A DNA stretch of 36,642 bases, taken from the NCBI GenBank assembly GCA_011390065.1, contig JAABTD010000020.1:1-36642 (forward strand). Reading direction: 5' to 3'. The translations under genes were made by a program, and so were the position numbers. This DNA comes from Desulfobacteraceae bacterium (GTDB lineage Bacteria; Desulfobacterota; Desulfobacteria; Desulfobacterales; JAABSP01). A model generated the notes under the pieces. That model saw only the letters and a list, made by a program, of their open reading frames with translations. It was not told the origin of the DNA and searched no databases. Positions 1-7,126 of this stretch are shown piece by piece (the stretch's first letter is position 1; the number at the start of each line of letters is the position of its first letter).

Positions 1-992
1 CAGGTCCCGGATCCGCCGGCCTCCGAGCCATAATCCAGGGCGGAATCCCGGCGGAAAGCCCTCGGGGATTGTCCGAAACGGCCCTTGAAGCGGGTGGAAA
101 GGTGGCTCCCTGAGCTGAACCCGCAGGCATAGGCGATCTCCACCACGGAGAGATCCGACTGGGCCAGAAGCTGGGCCGCCCGCTCCAGCCGGATGACTAG
201 GTAGAACCGGGACGGCGATTCGCCCAGTTTTTCATGAAATAGCCGGTGCATCTGCCGCTCGGAAATCCCCGCGAACCGGGCGATTTCCGATACAGGCAAC
301 GGAATTTCGATGTTCCGTTCCATCAGCACCAGAATCCTGAGCAGTTTGGGATGATGGACGCCGTATCGAAGCACCGGCTCCATTCGCTGCCCCTCCCCGA
401 CGCCCCGGATCCGCTGGTGGATGAACTGTTCCGAGATCCGGACGGCCAGCATATCCCCGTGCTGGTCGGCGATCATGTGGAGCATCAGATCAATGGCTGA
501 CGTGCCGCCCGAGCAGGTGTGCCGGTTCCGGTCGATTTCAAACAGATATCCCTTCACCTTCACATCCGGAAACGTTTCGCGAAACGCGGCCAGGCTTTCC
601 CAGTGGACCGTGGCCCGATGCCCGTCCAGCAGCCCGGCCCGCGCGAGGACCACGCTGCCGGTGTCGATCCCGCCCACGATCCCTCCCGCCGCCGCGACCC
701 GGCGAAGCCGGACCCGCAGCCGGTCGTCCAGGGTCGCCTCCGGATCGTATCCCGCGCAGACGAACAATGGGCCGTCCACTCTCACCTGATAGAGGCAGCC
801 CTCCGGGACGAACCGCATGTTGTTGCTGGCGGCGGCCGGCCCGCCGCCGGGCGTCAGAAACCGCCATTCATATAGATCCCCTCCAAATCGATTGGCCACC
901 CGCAAGGGCTCCACCGCTGAAATTAGTCCCAGCATGGAAAATCCGGGCATCAGGAGGAAGGATATGGTCTGGGGGGCGTCCAGGATGGGCAT
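1..992 (-). CDS. GlxA-family AraC-type transcriptional regulator (3' end outside window)
   Basis: The open frame gives at least 330 residues and is still open at the left edge. Residues about 8-190 form a DJ-1/PfpI-like (class I glutamine amidotransferase-like) domain with the family signature GGIDTG..LARAGLLDG; the usual nucleophile cysteine position is Asp, as in many GlxA regulators, so enzyme activity is unlikely. Residues about 225-325 are an AraC double helix-turn-helix (VSEIARFAGISERQMHRLF, then VVEIAYACGFSSGSHLSTRF). Such proteins sense a small ligand and act as cytoplasmic DNA-binding activators. The ATG at 990-992 was chosen because the frame MPILDAPQTISFLLMPGFSMLG matches a normal family start; a GAAGG motif lies about 12 bases upstream, overlapping the vapC stop. 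It follows vapC by only 15 bases on the same strand, so it may be co-transcribed. The ligand and target genes cannot be read from this window. Confidence 0.88.
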   Translation of the reverse strand, partial: MPILDAPQTISFLLMPGFSMLGLISAVEPLRVANRFGGDLYEWRFLTPGGGPAAASNNMRFVPEGCLYQVRVDGPLFVCAGYDPEATLDDRLRVRLRRVAAAGGIVGGIDTGSVVLARAGLLDGHRATVHWESLAAFRETFPDVKVKGYLFEIDRNRHTCSGGTSAIDLMLHMIADQHGDMLAVRISEQFIHQRIRGVGEGQRMEPVLRYGVHHPKLLRILVLMERNIEIPLPVSEIARFAGISERQMHRLFHEKLGESPSRFYLVIRLERAAQLLAQSDLSVVEIAYACGFSSGSHLSTRFKGRFGQSPRAFRRDSALDYGSEAGGSGT

Positions 993-1007
993 CCGGATGT
1001 GCGACCT

Positions 1008-1424
1008 TCAGGGCGATTGAAACTCAAAGTTTACTGCCGTCTGGATCATTTCAAAATCACTGATATTTTTGGTAATCACCATGGCGCCGATTTGACGGGC
1101 GAGAATTGTGATTGCGATATCGTTATAATGCTTTGGGTGTGCTGGATCGAGTTTGCCTGACTTGCGAAGTTTACGGCAGATCGGCCCCATGGCGACCAGT
1201 GTGGCGGTCGAGGGCGAAATCAAACGTTTCAGACGGAGGAACCGGTCCTGAAATGCCGAGAGGTGTTTGATCTCCGCTGGGTTTTTCGCCCCGATCCATA
1301 ATTCGTGCAACACGGGATAGGCCAGAAAAACCAGGTACTCGCTTGGGTTCTTCAGCGATTCATGCCGGCCCTTATTGAAAATATCGATGTAGACGTTGGT
1401 GTCGATGACGATTTTTCTTTTCAA
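1008..1424 (-). CDS. vapC: VapC-type PIN-domain toxin
   Basis: This 138-residue protein fits the PIN-domain ribonuclease family, which cleaves RNA (often tRNA or rRNA) in the cytoplasm using Mg2+ held by conserved acidic residues. Visible candidates are D8 in the N-terminal IVIDTNVYID, E41 in LHELW, D102 in the YNDIAI segment and D123 near VITKNISDF, the usual order for the family. The length is typical. It follows the VapB-like gene by two bases, the usual antitoxin-first arrangement in which the antitoxin blocks the toxin and both repress their own promoter. The stop codon is shared with the ribosome-binding region of the downstream GlxA-type gene. Toxin activity is inferred from family and context. 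Confidence 0.9.
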   Translation of the reverse strand: MKRKIVIDTNVYIDIFNKGRHESLKNPSEYLVFLAYPVLHELWIGAKNPAEIKHLSAFQDRFLRLKRLISPSTATLVAMGPICRKLRKSGKLDPAHPKHYNDIAITILARQIGAMVITKNISDFEMIQTAVNFEFQSP

Positions 1425-1426
1425 AA

Positions 1427-1618
1427 TCAGTCTTCGAAAATCGTTTCAAAGTCAAATGAACCGGCGTCCTTAAACGTGATGTCCGCCAGCAGAATGTCGG
1501 TGTCGAATTCCCTTAAAACCCTGTTGATGGCCTCTTTTTCAGTTTTGACGTTCAGGGCGGTTTTGATGCGATCAATAGCGTCTTGATCCAGTTCCACGGT
1601 TTTTTTGAGCATTGTCAT
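1427..1618 (-). CDS. vapB: VapB-type antitoxin
   Basis: A 63-residue protein (MTMLKKTVELDQDAIDRIKTA...) with the short N-terminal strand and helix pair of a ribbon-helix-helix or VapB-type DNA-binding antitoxin, ending in an acidic, aromatic tail (FKDAGSFDFETIFED) suited to wrapping the toxin. A longer frame opens at 1681, but the start at 1616-1618 was chosen because GAGGAG stands about 11 bases upstream and because the longer frame would translate the operator palindrome. It lies two bases before vapC. The upstream promoter and 34-base palindrome point to autoregulation, as is usual for this family. Confidence 0.85.
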   Translation of the reverse strand: MTMLKKTVELDQDAIDRIKTALNVKTEKEAINRVLREFDTDILLADITFKDAGSFDFETIFED

Positions 1619-1642
1619 AACGGTGTCGTCTCCTCTCGATAG

Positions 1643-1676
1643 AAACCCATAAAAAATCTGATTTTTATATGGGTTT
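1643..1676 (-). promoter_or_regulatory. Palindromic operator of vapBC
   Basis: An imperfect inverted repeat with arms AAACCCATAAAAAAT and ATTTTTATATGGGTTT around a CTG centre. It sits directly downstream of the candidate -10 element and upstream of the vapB start, where bound antitoxin would block RNA polymerase. It is strikingly AT-rich compared with the surrounding DNA. Operator function is inferred from position and symmetry. Confidence 0.7.
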
Positions 1677-1706
1677 ACCATATGCTGACTATCGCCTGTG
1701 TGTCAA
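1677..1706 (-). promoter_or_regulatory. Sigma-70-type promoter of vapBC
   Basis: Read on the minus strand, TTGACA (1701-1706) is followed after 18 bases by TATGGT (1677-1682), a good -35 and a fair -10. The operator palindrome abuts the -10, so the transcription start would fall inside the palindrome. Confidence 0.55.
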
Positions 1707-1896
1707 GCGACATTCCACCATGGGAGAACGTTCGATCCGTTTTCCTTGCTTCCCGACTGAAAGGACCTGATTAATCTGAAGAAAGGGTAGGGCGATTTCA
1801 TCGGCGGGCACGGTCGCCGATTCTATCTTTGGCGCGAGCGGAACCTCAAGAGATCTGTTTGGGCTTGAGCATCCAAGGCCGGGGCCATTGGGTATT

Positions 1897-3009
1897 TCAT
1901 GGGCGCGGTTTCTCCGGGACGCGGTCGGCGCCGGTCCGGATGATGTCGTGCAACGCTTCCAGCACCACACGATTTGTGCCGCCGGTTTTCAATGAAATTC
2001 GGATGTGCCGGTCCGAAAGCCCCTTGAAGTTTGAGCAGTCGCGGATGAGGATCCGCCGCCGGGCCAGCCTGCCGCACACCCCTTCGGCGGTCAGTCCGCC
2101 GTTCAGTCGAAGGAGGATGAACGAGGTCTGGGTGGGAAACGATTGGATCGACGGCATTGCGGACAGGGCCGACTCGAATTCCCGCCGTTCCGCCGCCAGC
2201 GTCTCCCGGGTCCCCCGGATAAATTCGGCTTGCGCATCGGGGTTATCCATGAGAAACGCCACCGCCGCCTGGGCCAGGGCGTTGACGCTCCAGGGCAGGG
2301 CGTAGCGGCCGATACGGTCGATGATCGGAGGCGGCCCGGTCAGGAATCCGATCCGGAGGCCCGGCACGCGAAAGATCTTCGACATGGAGTTGAGGACGAT
2401 GGCGTTGGGAAGATCCCGGTTCGCCAGGGTATGGGATTCACCGTCGTCGACAAAGGGGAGATAGGACTCGTCTATGATGAAAAGCGCGTTCGGGCGGGAC
2501 CGGCAAAGCCCCGCGAGATCGTCGGCGGGAATGAAGGCGCCGGTGGGATTATTCGGGTTGCAGATAAAGACCGTGTCGGCGTTGTCCGCCATCCGGACCG
2601 CCGCCTCGACGTCCGGTGCGAAATTCCGGTTTTCGTCGGCGATGAGAAACGCGGCGGGGACGTCGTGCATGGCGCAGGCGTCGCCATAGTCCGCATAGGT
2701 GGGGCCGAGGATCAGGGCGCGGCGGCTTTGCAGGGCCAGGGGGAGGGCATAGATGAACTCGGTGGTGCCGTTGCCCGCCAGGATGCGGTCTTCCGGAAGG
2801 CCGTGATGCGCGGCGAAGGATCGGATGATCCCGGCGGCGTCCACCTGGGGAAGGGAAGTGATCGCGTCCAGATGCTCCCGCAGATGATCGACGAGCCCTT
2901 CCGGCGGGCCCAGGGGGTTGACGTTGGAACTCATGTCGATGATGTCGCCGGGATCGCAACCCAGTTCCCGGGCCAGTTCGTGGATGTTGCCGCCATGTCC
3001 CCGGATCAT
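1897..3009 (-). CDS. cobD: L-threonine-O-3-phosphate decarboxylase
   Basis: This 370-residue protein is a fold-type I PLP aminotransferase-like enzyme that makes (R)-1-amino-2-propanol O-2-phosphate, the linker of the cobalamin nucleotide loop. Seen in order: HGGNIHELARELG and SSNVNPLGPP near the N-terminus, GNGTTEFIY at about 80-87, NPNNPTG at 151-157, the cofactor-ring aspartate in IIDESY (D180), and the Schiff-base lysine K211 in SMSKIFRVPGLRIGF. A longer frame opens upstream to 3405, but it would overlap most of cobS; the ATG at 3007-3009 gives a standard N-terminus and an ATGA overlap with the cobS stop. It is the last gene of the cobalamin cluster. The symbol follows Salmonella usage (the Pseudomonas equivalent is cobC). 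Confidence 0.93.
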   Translation of the reverse strand: MIRGHGGNIHELARELGCDPGDIIDMSSNVNPLGPPEGLVDHLREHLDAITSLPQVDAAGIIRSFAAHHGLPEDRILAGNGTTEFIYALPLALQSRRALILGPTYADYGDACAMHDVPAAFLIADENRNFAPDVEAAVRMADNADTVFICNPNNPTGAFIPADDLAGLCRSRPNALFIIDESYLPFVDDGESHTLANRDLPNAIVLNSMSKIFRVPGLRIGFLTGPPPIIDRIGRYALPWSVNALAQAAVAFLMDNPDAQAEFIRGTRETLAAERREFESALSAMPSIQSFPTQTSFILLRLNGGLTAEGVCGRLARRRILIRDCSNFKGLSDRHIRISLKTGGTNRVVLEALHDIIRTGADRVPEKPRP

Positions 3010-3740
3010 TGCGCGCCTCCCCACAACGTCGCGGACGCGGCCAAAAAGAGCGCCGATTCCGTAATCTCGCACATGGCCCCCAGCATGTCGCCGGTGATGC
3101 AGCCCATCCGGCGTCGGTAAAAAACCAGCAACGCCCAGGTGAGGGCCAGAAAAACGATGTTGATCACCGCCCCGCGCCATCCCGCGAAAAGGGAGAGAAA
3201 GACCGGCGCGAGCAGCCACCGGAAGTCGATCCACCGGAGGGGCGCGTCGAAAAAGACGCGGCCGGTCCCATCCGGGCGGCCGTAGGGCAGGAACCGGAAT
3301 CCGAAGAGCATCGCCCCCCGGGCATAGGCGGGAATGATCAGGAGCAACAGAAGGCGGTGATCCGACAACCCCGCGATTCCAGCCCATTTGACGCTGAGCC
3401 CGCACCAGACCGCCACCAGGCCCATGGCCCCGACCCGGCTGTCTTTCATAATTGCAAGAGCCGCCTCCCTCGAGCGGCAGCCGTACAGGCCGTCGGCGGT
3501 GTCTCCCAGGCCGTCGATGTGGAAGGCGCCGGTCAAGAAAAGGAGCAGGATCACGTCCAACAGGGAAACCGCGGATCTGGGCAGGATCATGCCGGCGGCC
3601 ATGTCGAACAGGATCAGGCCCCCTCCGAGGATCAGTCCCACGACGGGAAAAAAAGGGATCATCCGGTTGGGCGCGAACGGGACGTTCTTTTTGATTGGAA
3701 GGGCGGTGATGAATTGCACAGCGGCGATCAGGTGGTTCAT
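3006..3740 (-). CDS. cobS: Adenosylcobinamide-GDP ribazoletransferase (cobalamin synthase)
   Basis: This 244-residue polytopic inner-membrane protein joins adenosylcobinamide-GDP to alpha-ribazole (phosphate) in the last assembly steps of cobalamin. The family signature GAFHIDGLGDTADGLYG, which carries the acidic metal-binding residues, is followed by RSREAALAIMKDSRVGAMG, and several hydrophobic segments span the rest (for example LLDVILLLFLTGAF and LLLLLIIPAYARGAMLFG). The N-terminus, MNHLIAAVQFITALPI, is typical. Its ATG overlaps the cobU stop and its stop overlaps the cobD start, both as ATGA, so translation is probably coupled through cobU-cobS-cobD. Confidence 0.93.
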   Translation of the reverse strand: MNHLIAAVQFITALPIKKNVPFAPNRMIPFFPVVGLILGGGLILFDMAAGMILPRSAVSLLDVILLLFLTGAFHIDGLGDTADGLYGCRSREAALAIMKDSRVGAMGLVAVWCGLSVKWAGIAGLSDHRLLLLLIIPAYARGAMLFGFRFLPYGRPDGTGRVFFDAPLRWIDFRWLLAPVFLSLFAGWRGAVINIVFLALTWALLVFYRRRMGCITGDMLGAMCEITESALFLAASATLWGGAQ

Positions 3741-4267
3741 CGGGCCCCTTTAATGGTCACCGGTATCCCCGCCACCATCCAGATCACCCGGTCGGCGCTT
3801 GCGGCCACGGTCTGGTTGACGCGCCCCACTAAATCCCGGTAAAGACGGGCCAGCCGGTTTTCCGGCACGATGCCGGTTCCCACTTCATTGGAGACGAGAA
3901 TGACGGGGCCTGGGGCGGTTTTCAACGCCGAGATCAATCCGTCCAGAGGTTCGGTCAGGCAATCCGGGTCATCGGAAGCGAGCAGGAGGTTGCTCGCCCA
4001 CAAGGTCAGACAGTCGATCAGGAGAAGGCTTTCGGGTCGGCTCTGATCGGCGACCGTTTCTGCCAGGGCTCGGGGGATTTCTATCGTCTCCCATCCCCGG
4101 CCCCGCTCTTTCTGGTGGTTGGCGACCCGAGTCCGCATCTCGTCGTCATGGGGGGTGCAGGTGGCCACGAAGATTTTACGGCTCGCGGCGGACGATTCGG
4201 CGAGCAGGAGGGCGTGGCGGCTCTTGCCGCTGCGGCAGCCGCCGAGGACGAAGGCGATGTCGGTCAT
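3737..4267 (-). CDS. cobU: Adenosylcobinamide kinase / adenosylcobinamide-phosphate guanylyltransferase
   Basis: This 176-residue bifunctional cytoplasmic enzyme phosphorylates adenosylcobinamide and then transfers GMP to it, giving the CobS substrate. A Walker A loop GGCRSGKS lies at residues 9-16, followed by RHALLLAES. The C-terminal half has the typical VSNEVGTGIVPENRLARLYRDLVGRVNQ region (read as two adjoining motifs) and ends with a hydrophobic VIWMVAGIPVTIKG. The length is normal for the family. It overlaps cobQ upstream and cobS downstream by ATGA junctions. Confidence 0.94.
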   Translation of the reverse strand: MTDIAFVLGGCRSGKSRHALLLAESSAASRKIFVATCTPHDDEMRTRVANHQKERGRGWETIEIPRALAETVADQSRPESLLLIDCLTLWASNLLLASDDPDCLTEPLDGLISALKTAPGPVILVSNEVGTGIVPENRLARLYRDLVGRVNQTVAASADRVIWMVAGIPVTIKGAR

Positions 4268-5799
4268 GACGGATCCTTATATGTCGAAAGTCCCTGAATA
4301 TGCGATGACAATCGCTCAACATCCACATGGGCTTCAAAATGGGCGGCCAGTTGATCGTAGGCTTTGTCCCGGGCGGCCAGTCCTTCGGTTCTGGAAACCT
4401 TGACATCCGGCAGGCCGATGCTTTTCAGCCATCGGCGGGTGATGCCGGGTGCATCGAAAAGCCCGTGGATGTAGGTGCCTATGATCCGGGAATCGTCGGC
4501 CACGCACCCGTCGTCGTCCCGGCAGGCCGCGCTGTTCCGCTCGGAGATCCGGAACAGGGGGTCGCCGGCCAGCCGCCGGGTCTGCCCCATATGAATTTCG
4601 TATCCGGCCCCCCGGCATTTATGCCAGGTGAACCGGGTCAGGGTGGTGGTCTTGGGGGCTTTGAGCACTGTTTCCACCGGCAAGAGGCCGAGCCCTTCGG
4701 AAGCGCCGGGAATGCCTTCGAGCCCCTCGGGATCATGGATGGTCCGGCCCATCAGCTGGTACCCGCCGCAGATGCCCAGCACATGGCCTCCTGCCTTGAC
4801 AAAGGATTTCAGACGATCGGCCCACCCGGTCTCCTTGAGCCAGTCCAGATCCCACCGGGTGTTTTTAGAGCCCGGCAGGATGACGGCCCGAAAAGCGCCC
4901 AGATCTCTCGGTTTTTCCAGAAAGCAGACCGCCAGATCCTTGAGAGCCGCCAGGGGATCGATATCTGTGAAATTGGAAATATGGGGGATCCGGATGACGG
5001 CGATGGCGGGGCGGCCGTCGTCGGAAGGCCGGTCCCGGTCCGGGGTTTCGATGACCACCGAATCTTCGGCCTCGATCTGAAAATCGGAATACCAGGGAAG
5101 GACGCCGAAGACCGGTTTGCCGGTCTTGTTTTCGATCCATTCCACCCCGTCTTTGAACAGGGCGATGTCCCCCCGGAACCGATTGATGATAAAGCCGGCG
5201 ATGTGGTCTTGCTGTTCGGGCGGGAGACAGGCCAGCGTCCCCACCAGTTGGGCGAAGACGCCGCCGCGATGGATGTCCGCCACCAGAATCACCGGCGCTT
5301 CGGCGTAATCGGCCATGCGGAGGTTGACGATGTCGCCGGGCATGAGGTTGACCTCGGCGCAGGAGCCGGCCCCTTCCATGAAAATGAGATCGTATCGGTC
5401 CCGCAAGCGGTCCAGAGCAGAACAGGCTGTAAAAAACAGGTGTTCTTTCCGGGTATGGTAATCCGCGGCGGTGCTGTTTTCCAGAACCTTTCCCAGCAGG
5501 ACCACCTGGGCGCCGATGTCGCTGGTGGGTTTGAGCAGAATCGGATTCATGTTCACATGGGGCGGGACCCGGGACGCTTCGGCCTGGACGATCTGGGCCC
5601 GGCCCATTTCCAGCCCTTCGGGGGTGACGCCGGAGTTGTTGGACATATTCTGGGCCTTGAACGGCGCCGTGCGCATCCCCCGATTGGCAAACAACCGGCA
5701 AAGAGCGGTGGTCACGATGCTCTTGCCCACATCCGAGCCGGTCCCCAGGACGGCCACGCAAGAGGCTCTATTTTTCGATTCCGGTTCTGGCACGCGCAC
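4264..5799 (-). CDS. cobQ: Cobyric acid synthase
   Basis: This 511-residue ATP-dependent amidase adds amide groups to adenosylcobyrinate a,c-diamide using glutamine. The N-terminal dethiobiotin-synthetase-like domain has a P-loop (GTGSDVGKS) and FKAQNMSNNSGVTPEG; MEGAGSCAEVNL and VADIHRGGVFAQLVGT follow. The C-terminal half is a triad-type glutaminase domain with the nucleophile in HVLGICGGYQLMG and a histidine in GTYIHGLFD. The start is a GTG (5797-5799); the first residues MRVPEPESKNR are slightly longer than usual, and a second GTG two codons later is possible. Its beginning overlaps the CobO-like gene by 32 bases and its stop overlaps cobU by ATGA. Confidence 0.94.
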   Translation of the reverse strand: MRVPEPESKNRASCVAVLGTGSDVGKSIVTTALCRLFANRGMRTAPFKAQNMSNNSGVTPEGLEMGRAQIVQAEASRVPPHVNMNPILLKPTSDIGAQVVLLGKVLENSTAADYHTRKEHLFFTACSALDRLRDRYDLIFMEGAGSCAEVNLMPGDIVNLRMADYAEAPVILVADIHRGGVFAQLVGTLACLPPEQQDHIAGFIINRFRGDIALFKDGVEWIENKTGKPVFGVLPWYSDFQIEAEDSVVIETPDRDRPSDDGRPAIAVIRIPHISNFTDIDPLAALKDLAVCFLEKPRDLGAFRAVILPGSKNTRWDLDWLKETGWADRLKSFVKAGGHVLGICGGYQLMGRTIHDPEGLEGIPGASEGLGLLPVETVLKAPKTTTLTRFTWHKCRGAGYEIHMGQTRRLAGDPLFRISERNSAACRDDDGCVADDSRIIGTYIHGLFDAPGITRRWLKSIGLPDVKVSRTEGLAARDKAYDQLAAHFEAHVDVERLSSHIQGLSTYKDPS

Positions 5800-6280
5800 C
5801 TCGCTTGGGCTGGTGTTTCAGTTCGGTTATCTCGGTGACCAGGTCGGCCGCTTCGATGATGCGCGGGTCGGCCCCCTGACCGGTGATCACCAATTCCACC
5901 GACGCGGGTCGGTCCCGGATGATTTCCAGAAAAGCTTCTGCGGATAAAAGACCGCAATGGACAACCGCATTACCCTCCTGGATGATCACCATGTCGTAGC
6001 GGCGACTGCATACGGCCAGGCGGATACGGTTCATCCCCTGCCGGGCCGCTGCGAGGTCCTCTTCTGAGGGAGAGCCTTTCACAAAATAATCCGTGCAATA
6101 ATCTTCTACTGAGATCTGACCGGAAAACCGTTCCAGCGCCTTGATCATGCTGTCTTCACCTTTTTTGAAAAACCGGGCAATCAGCACTTTGAGGCCGGCG
6201 CCGGCCGCCCGGAGACACAAACCTATCTCCGGATTGGCTTCCTTGCTGTCTCCTGTATAGACTTGAACATAGCCTTTCAT
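5768..6280 (-). CDS. Divergent CobO/BtuR-like corrinoid adenosyltransferase homologue
   Basis: This 170-residue protein has the length and overall plan of CobO/BtuR, which attaches the adenosyl group to cobalt using ATP: MKGYVQVYTG at the start, GLCLRAAGAGLKVLIARF, EDLAAARQGMNRIRLAV, YDMVIIQEGNAV, then VELVITGQGADPRIIEAADLVTEI and a basic tail with ITELKHQPKRGARARTGIE. The key loop is altered: where active relatives have a Walker A sequence such as G-N/D-GKGKTT, this protein reads GDSKEANPEIG, without the invariant GK[ST]. The Walker B-like D-E in LVVLDE is replaced by QEGN. It sits between cobJ and cobQ, exactly where an adenosyltransferase is expected, so it either works differently, serves as a corrinoid-binding protein, or has lost activity. 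Confidence 0.72.
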   Translation of the reverse strand: MKGYVQVYTGDSKEANPEIGLCLRAAGAGLKVLIARFFKKGEDSMIKALERFSGQISVEDYCTDYFVKGSPSEEDLAAARQGMNRIRLAVCSRRYDMVIIQEGNAVVHCGLLSAEAFLEIIRDRPASVELVITGQGADPRIIEAADLVTEITELKHQPKRGARARTGIEK

Positions 6281-6325
6281 GGATGCTTATCTTTCATTCA
6301 ATACGCCTGTGGGACGAGTTTGATG

Positions 6326-7126
6326 TCATTCAGACAACCGGTATTTTTTCCCGTACCCCCGGGGGGTAATCATGAACTCTTCGTAGGCGCGGGTAGCGGA
6401 ATTCCCTATGAAAACAGTGGTCTGCATTCCCACCGGCGCCCGGTCCAGCTCCTCGAGTGAAATTAATCCGACGGCCTGGTCCTCCCGCATGGCCCCGGTG
6501 ACGATGCCTGTGGGCGTGTCGGGAGGTCGATGGCGAAGAATGATTTCCTGGGCCCTTTTGAGCTGCCAGTCCCGCTTTTTGCTCTTGGGGTTGTAGAGAA
6601 CGATGACGAAATCTGCTTTTGCCGCCGCCTCGAGCCGTGCTTCGATGGTCTCCCACGGGGTGAGGAGGTCGCTTAAGCTGATGGTCGCGAAATCATGGGT
6701 CAGCGGCGCTCCCAGAAGGGCCGCCCCGGCGCACAGGGCGGGGATTCCGGGAACGACCTCGATCATCAGGCCGGCTTCGGGCCTTTTCGCGTCGGTCCCA
6801 TCGGCCTTAGGCCTTTGTGCGGAAATGAGCGAAATCCCCCGGCTGCGGCAGAGTTCCAGAGCGAGTCCCGCCATGGCGTAAATGCCGGCGTCGCCGCTGG
6901 AGACGATGGCGCAGGCGGTTCCTTCCAGGGCGATCTCGATGGCCCGTTCCACCCGTTGAATTTCCCGGGTCATGCCCGTGCTGACGATTTCTTTTTCCGA
7001 TACCAGGGGTCGGATCAGTTCGATGTAGGTCGTATAGCCGACCACCGTCTCCACGGATGTCAGGACCTGTCGCGCCCGTATGGACAGGTGGTCGAGGCTT
7101 CCGGGGCCGATGCCGACAATGAACAA
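6326..7126 (-). CDS. cobJ: Precorrin-3B / cobalt-factor III C17-methyltransferase
   Basis: This tetrapyrrole methylase of about 266 residues transfers a methyl group from S-adenosylmethionine to C-17 with ring contraction. The N-terminal motif LFIVGIGPGSLDHLSIRA, the central IVSSGDAGIYAMAGLALEL and EVVPGIPALCAGAALLGAPL, DFATISLSDLLTPWETIEARL and VIVLYNPKSKKRDWQL are all family signatures. No ATG stands near the required start: the in-frame choice is a TTG at 7124-7126 preceded by AGAAG, inside the 3' end of cbiG, giving about 67 bases of overlap in a different frame. Longer frames run back into cbiG without resembling a methyltransferase. With cbiG next to it, the anaerobic role (CbiH) is the likelier one. 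An insert at about residues 120-140 (AQRPKADGTDAKRPEAG) is longer than in most relatives. Confidence 0.88.
   Translation of the reverse strand: MFIVGIGPGSLDHLSIRARQVLTSVETVVGYTTYIELIRPLVSEKEIVSTGMTREIQRVERAIEIALEGTACAIVSSGDAGIYAMAGLALELCRSRGISLISAQRPKADGTDAKRPEAGLMIEVVPGIPALCAGAALLGAPLTHDFATISLSDLLTPWETIEARLEAAAKADFVIVLYNPKSKKRDWQLKRAQEIILRHRPPDTPTGIVTGAMREDQAVGLISLEELDRAPVGMQTTVFIGNSATRAYEEFMITPRGYGKKYRLSE

Noticed and set aside
1800-1821. Perfect hairpin ATCGGCG / CGCCGAT downstream of cobD as a terminator
   Set aside because: No T run follows on either strand and the stem is only seven base pairs; it may be a chance palindrome.
3009-3405. Extended N-terminus for cobD reaching 3405
   Set aside because: The extra residues are Pro/Arg-rich and overlap the well-conserved cobS gene; the ATG at 3007-3009 gives a normal protein.
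4327-5838. A 503-codon open frame on the plus strand opposite cobQ
   Set aside because: It is the antisense shadow of a well-identified gene in GC-rich DNA; the translation is low-complexity Gly/Asp/Pro-rich with no family features.
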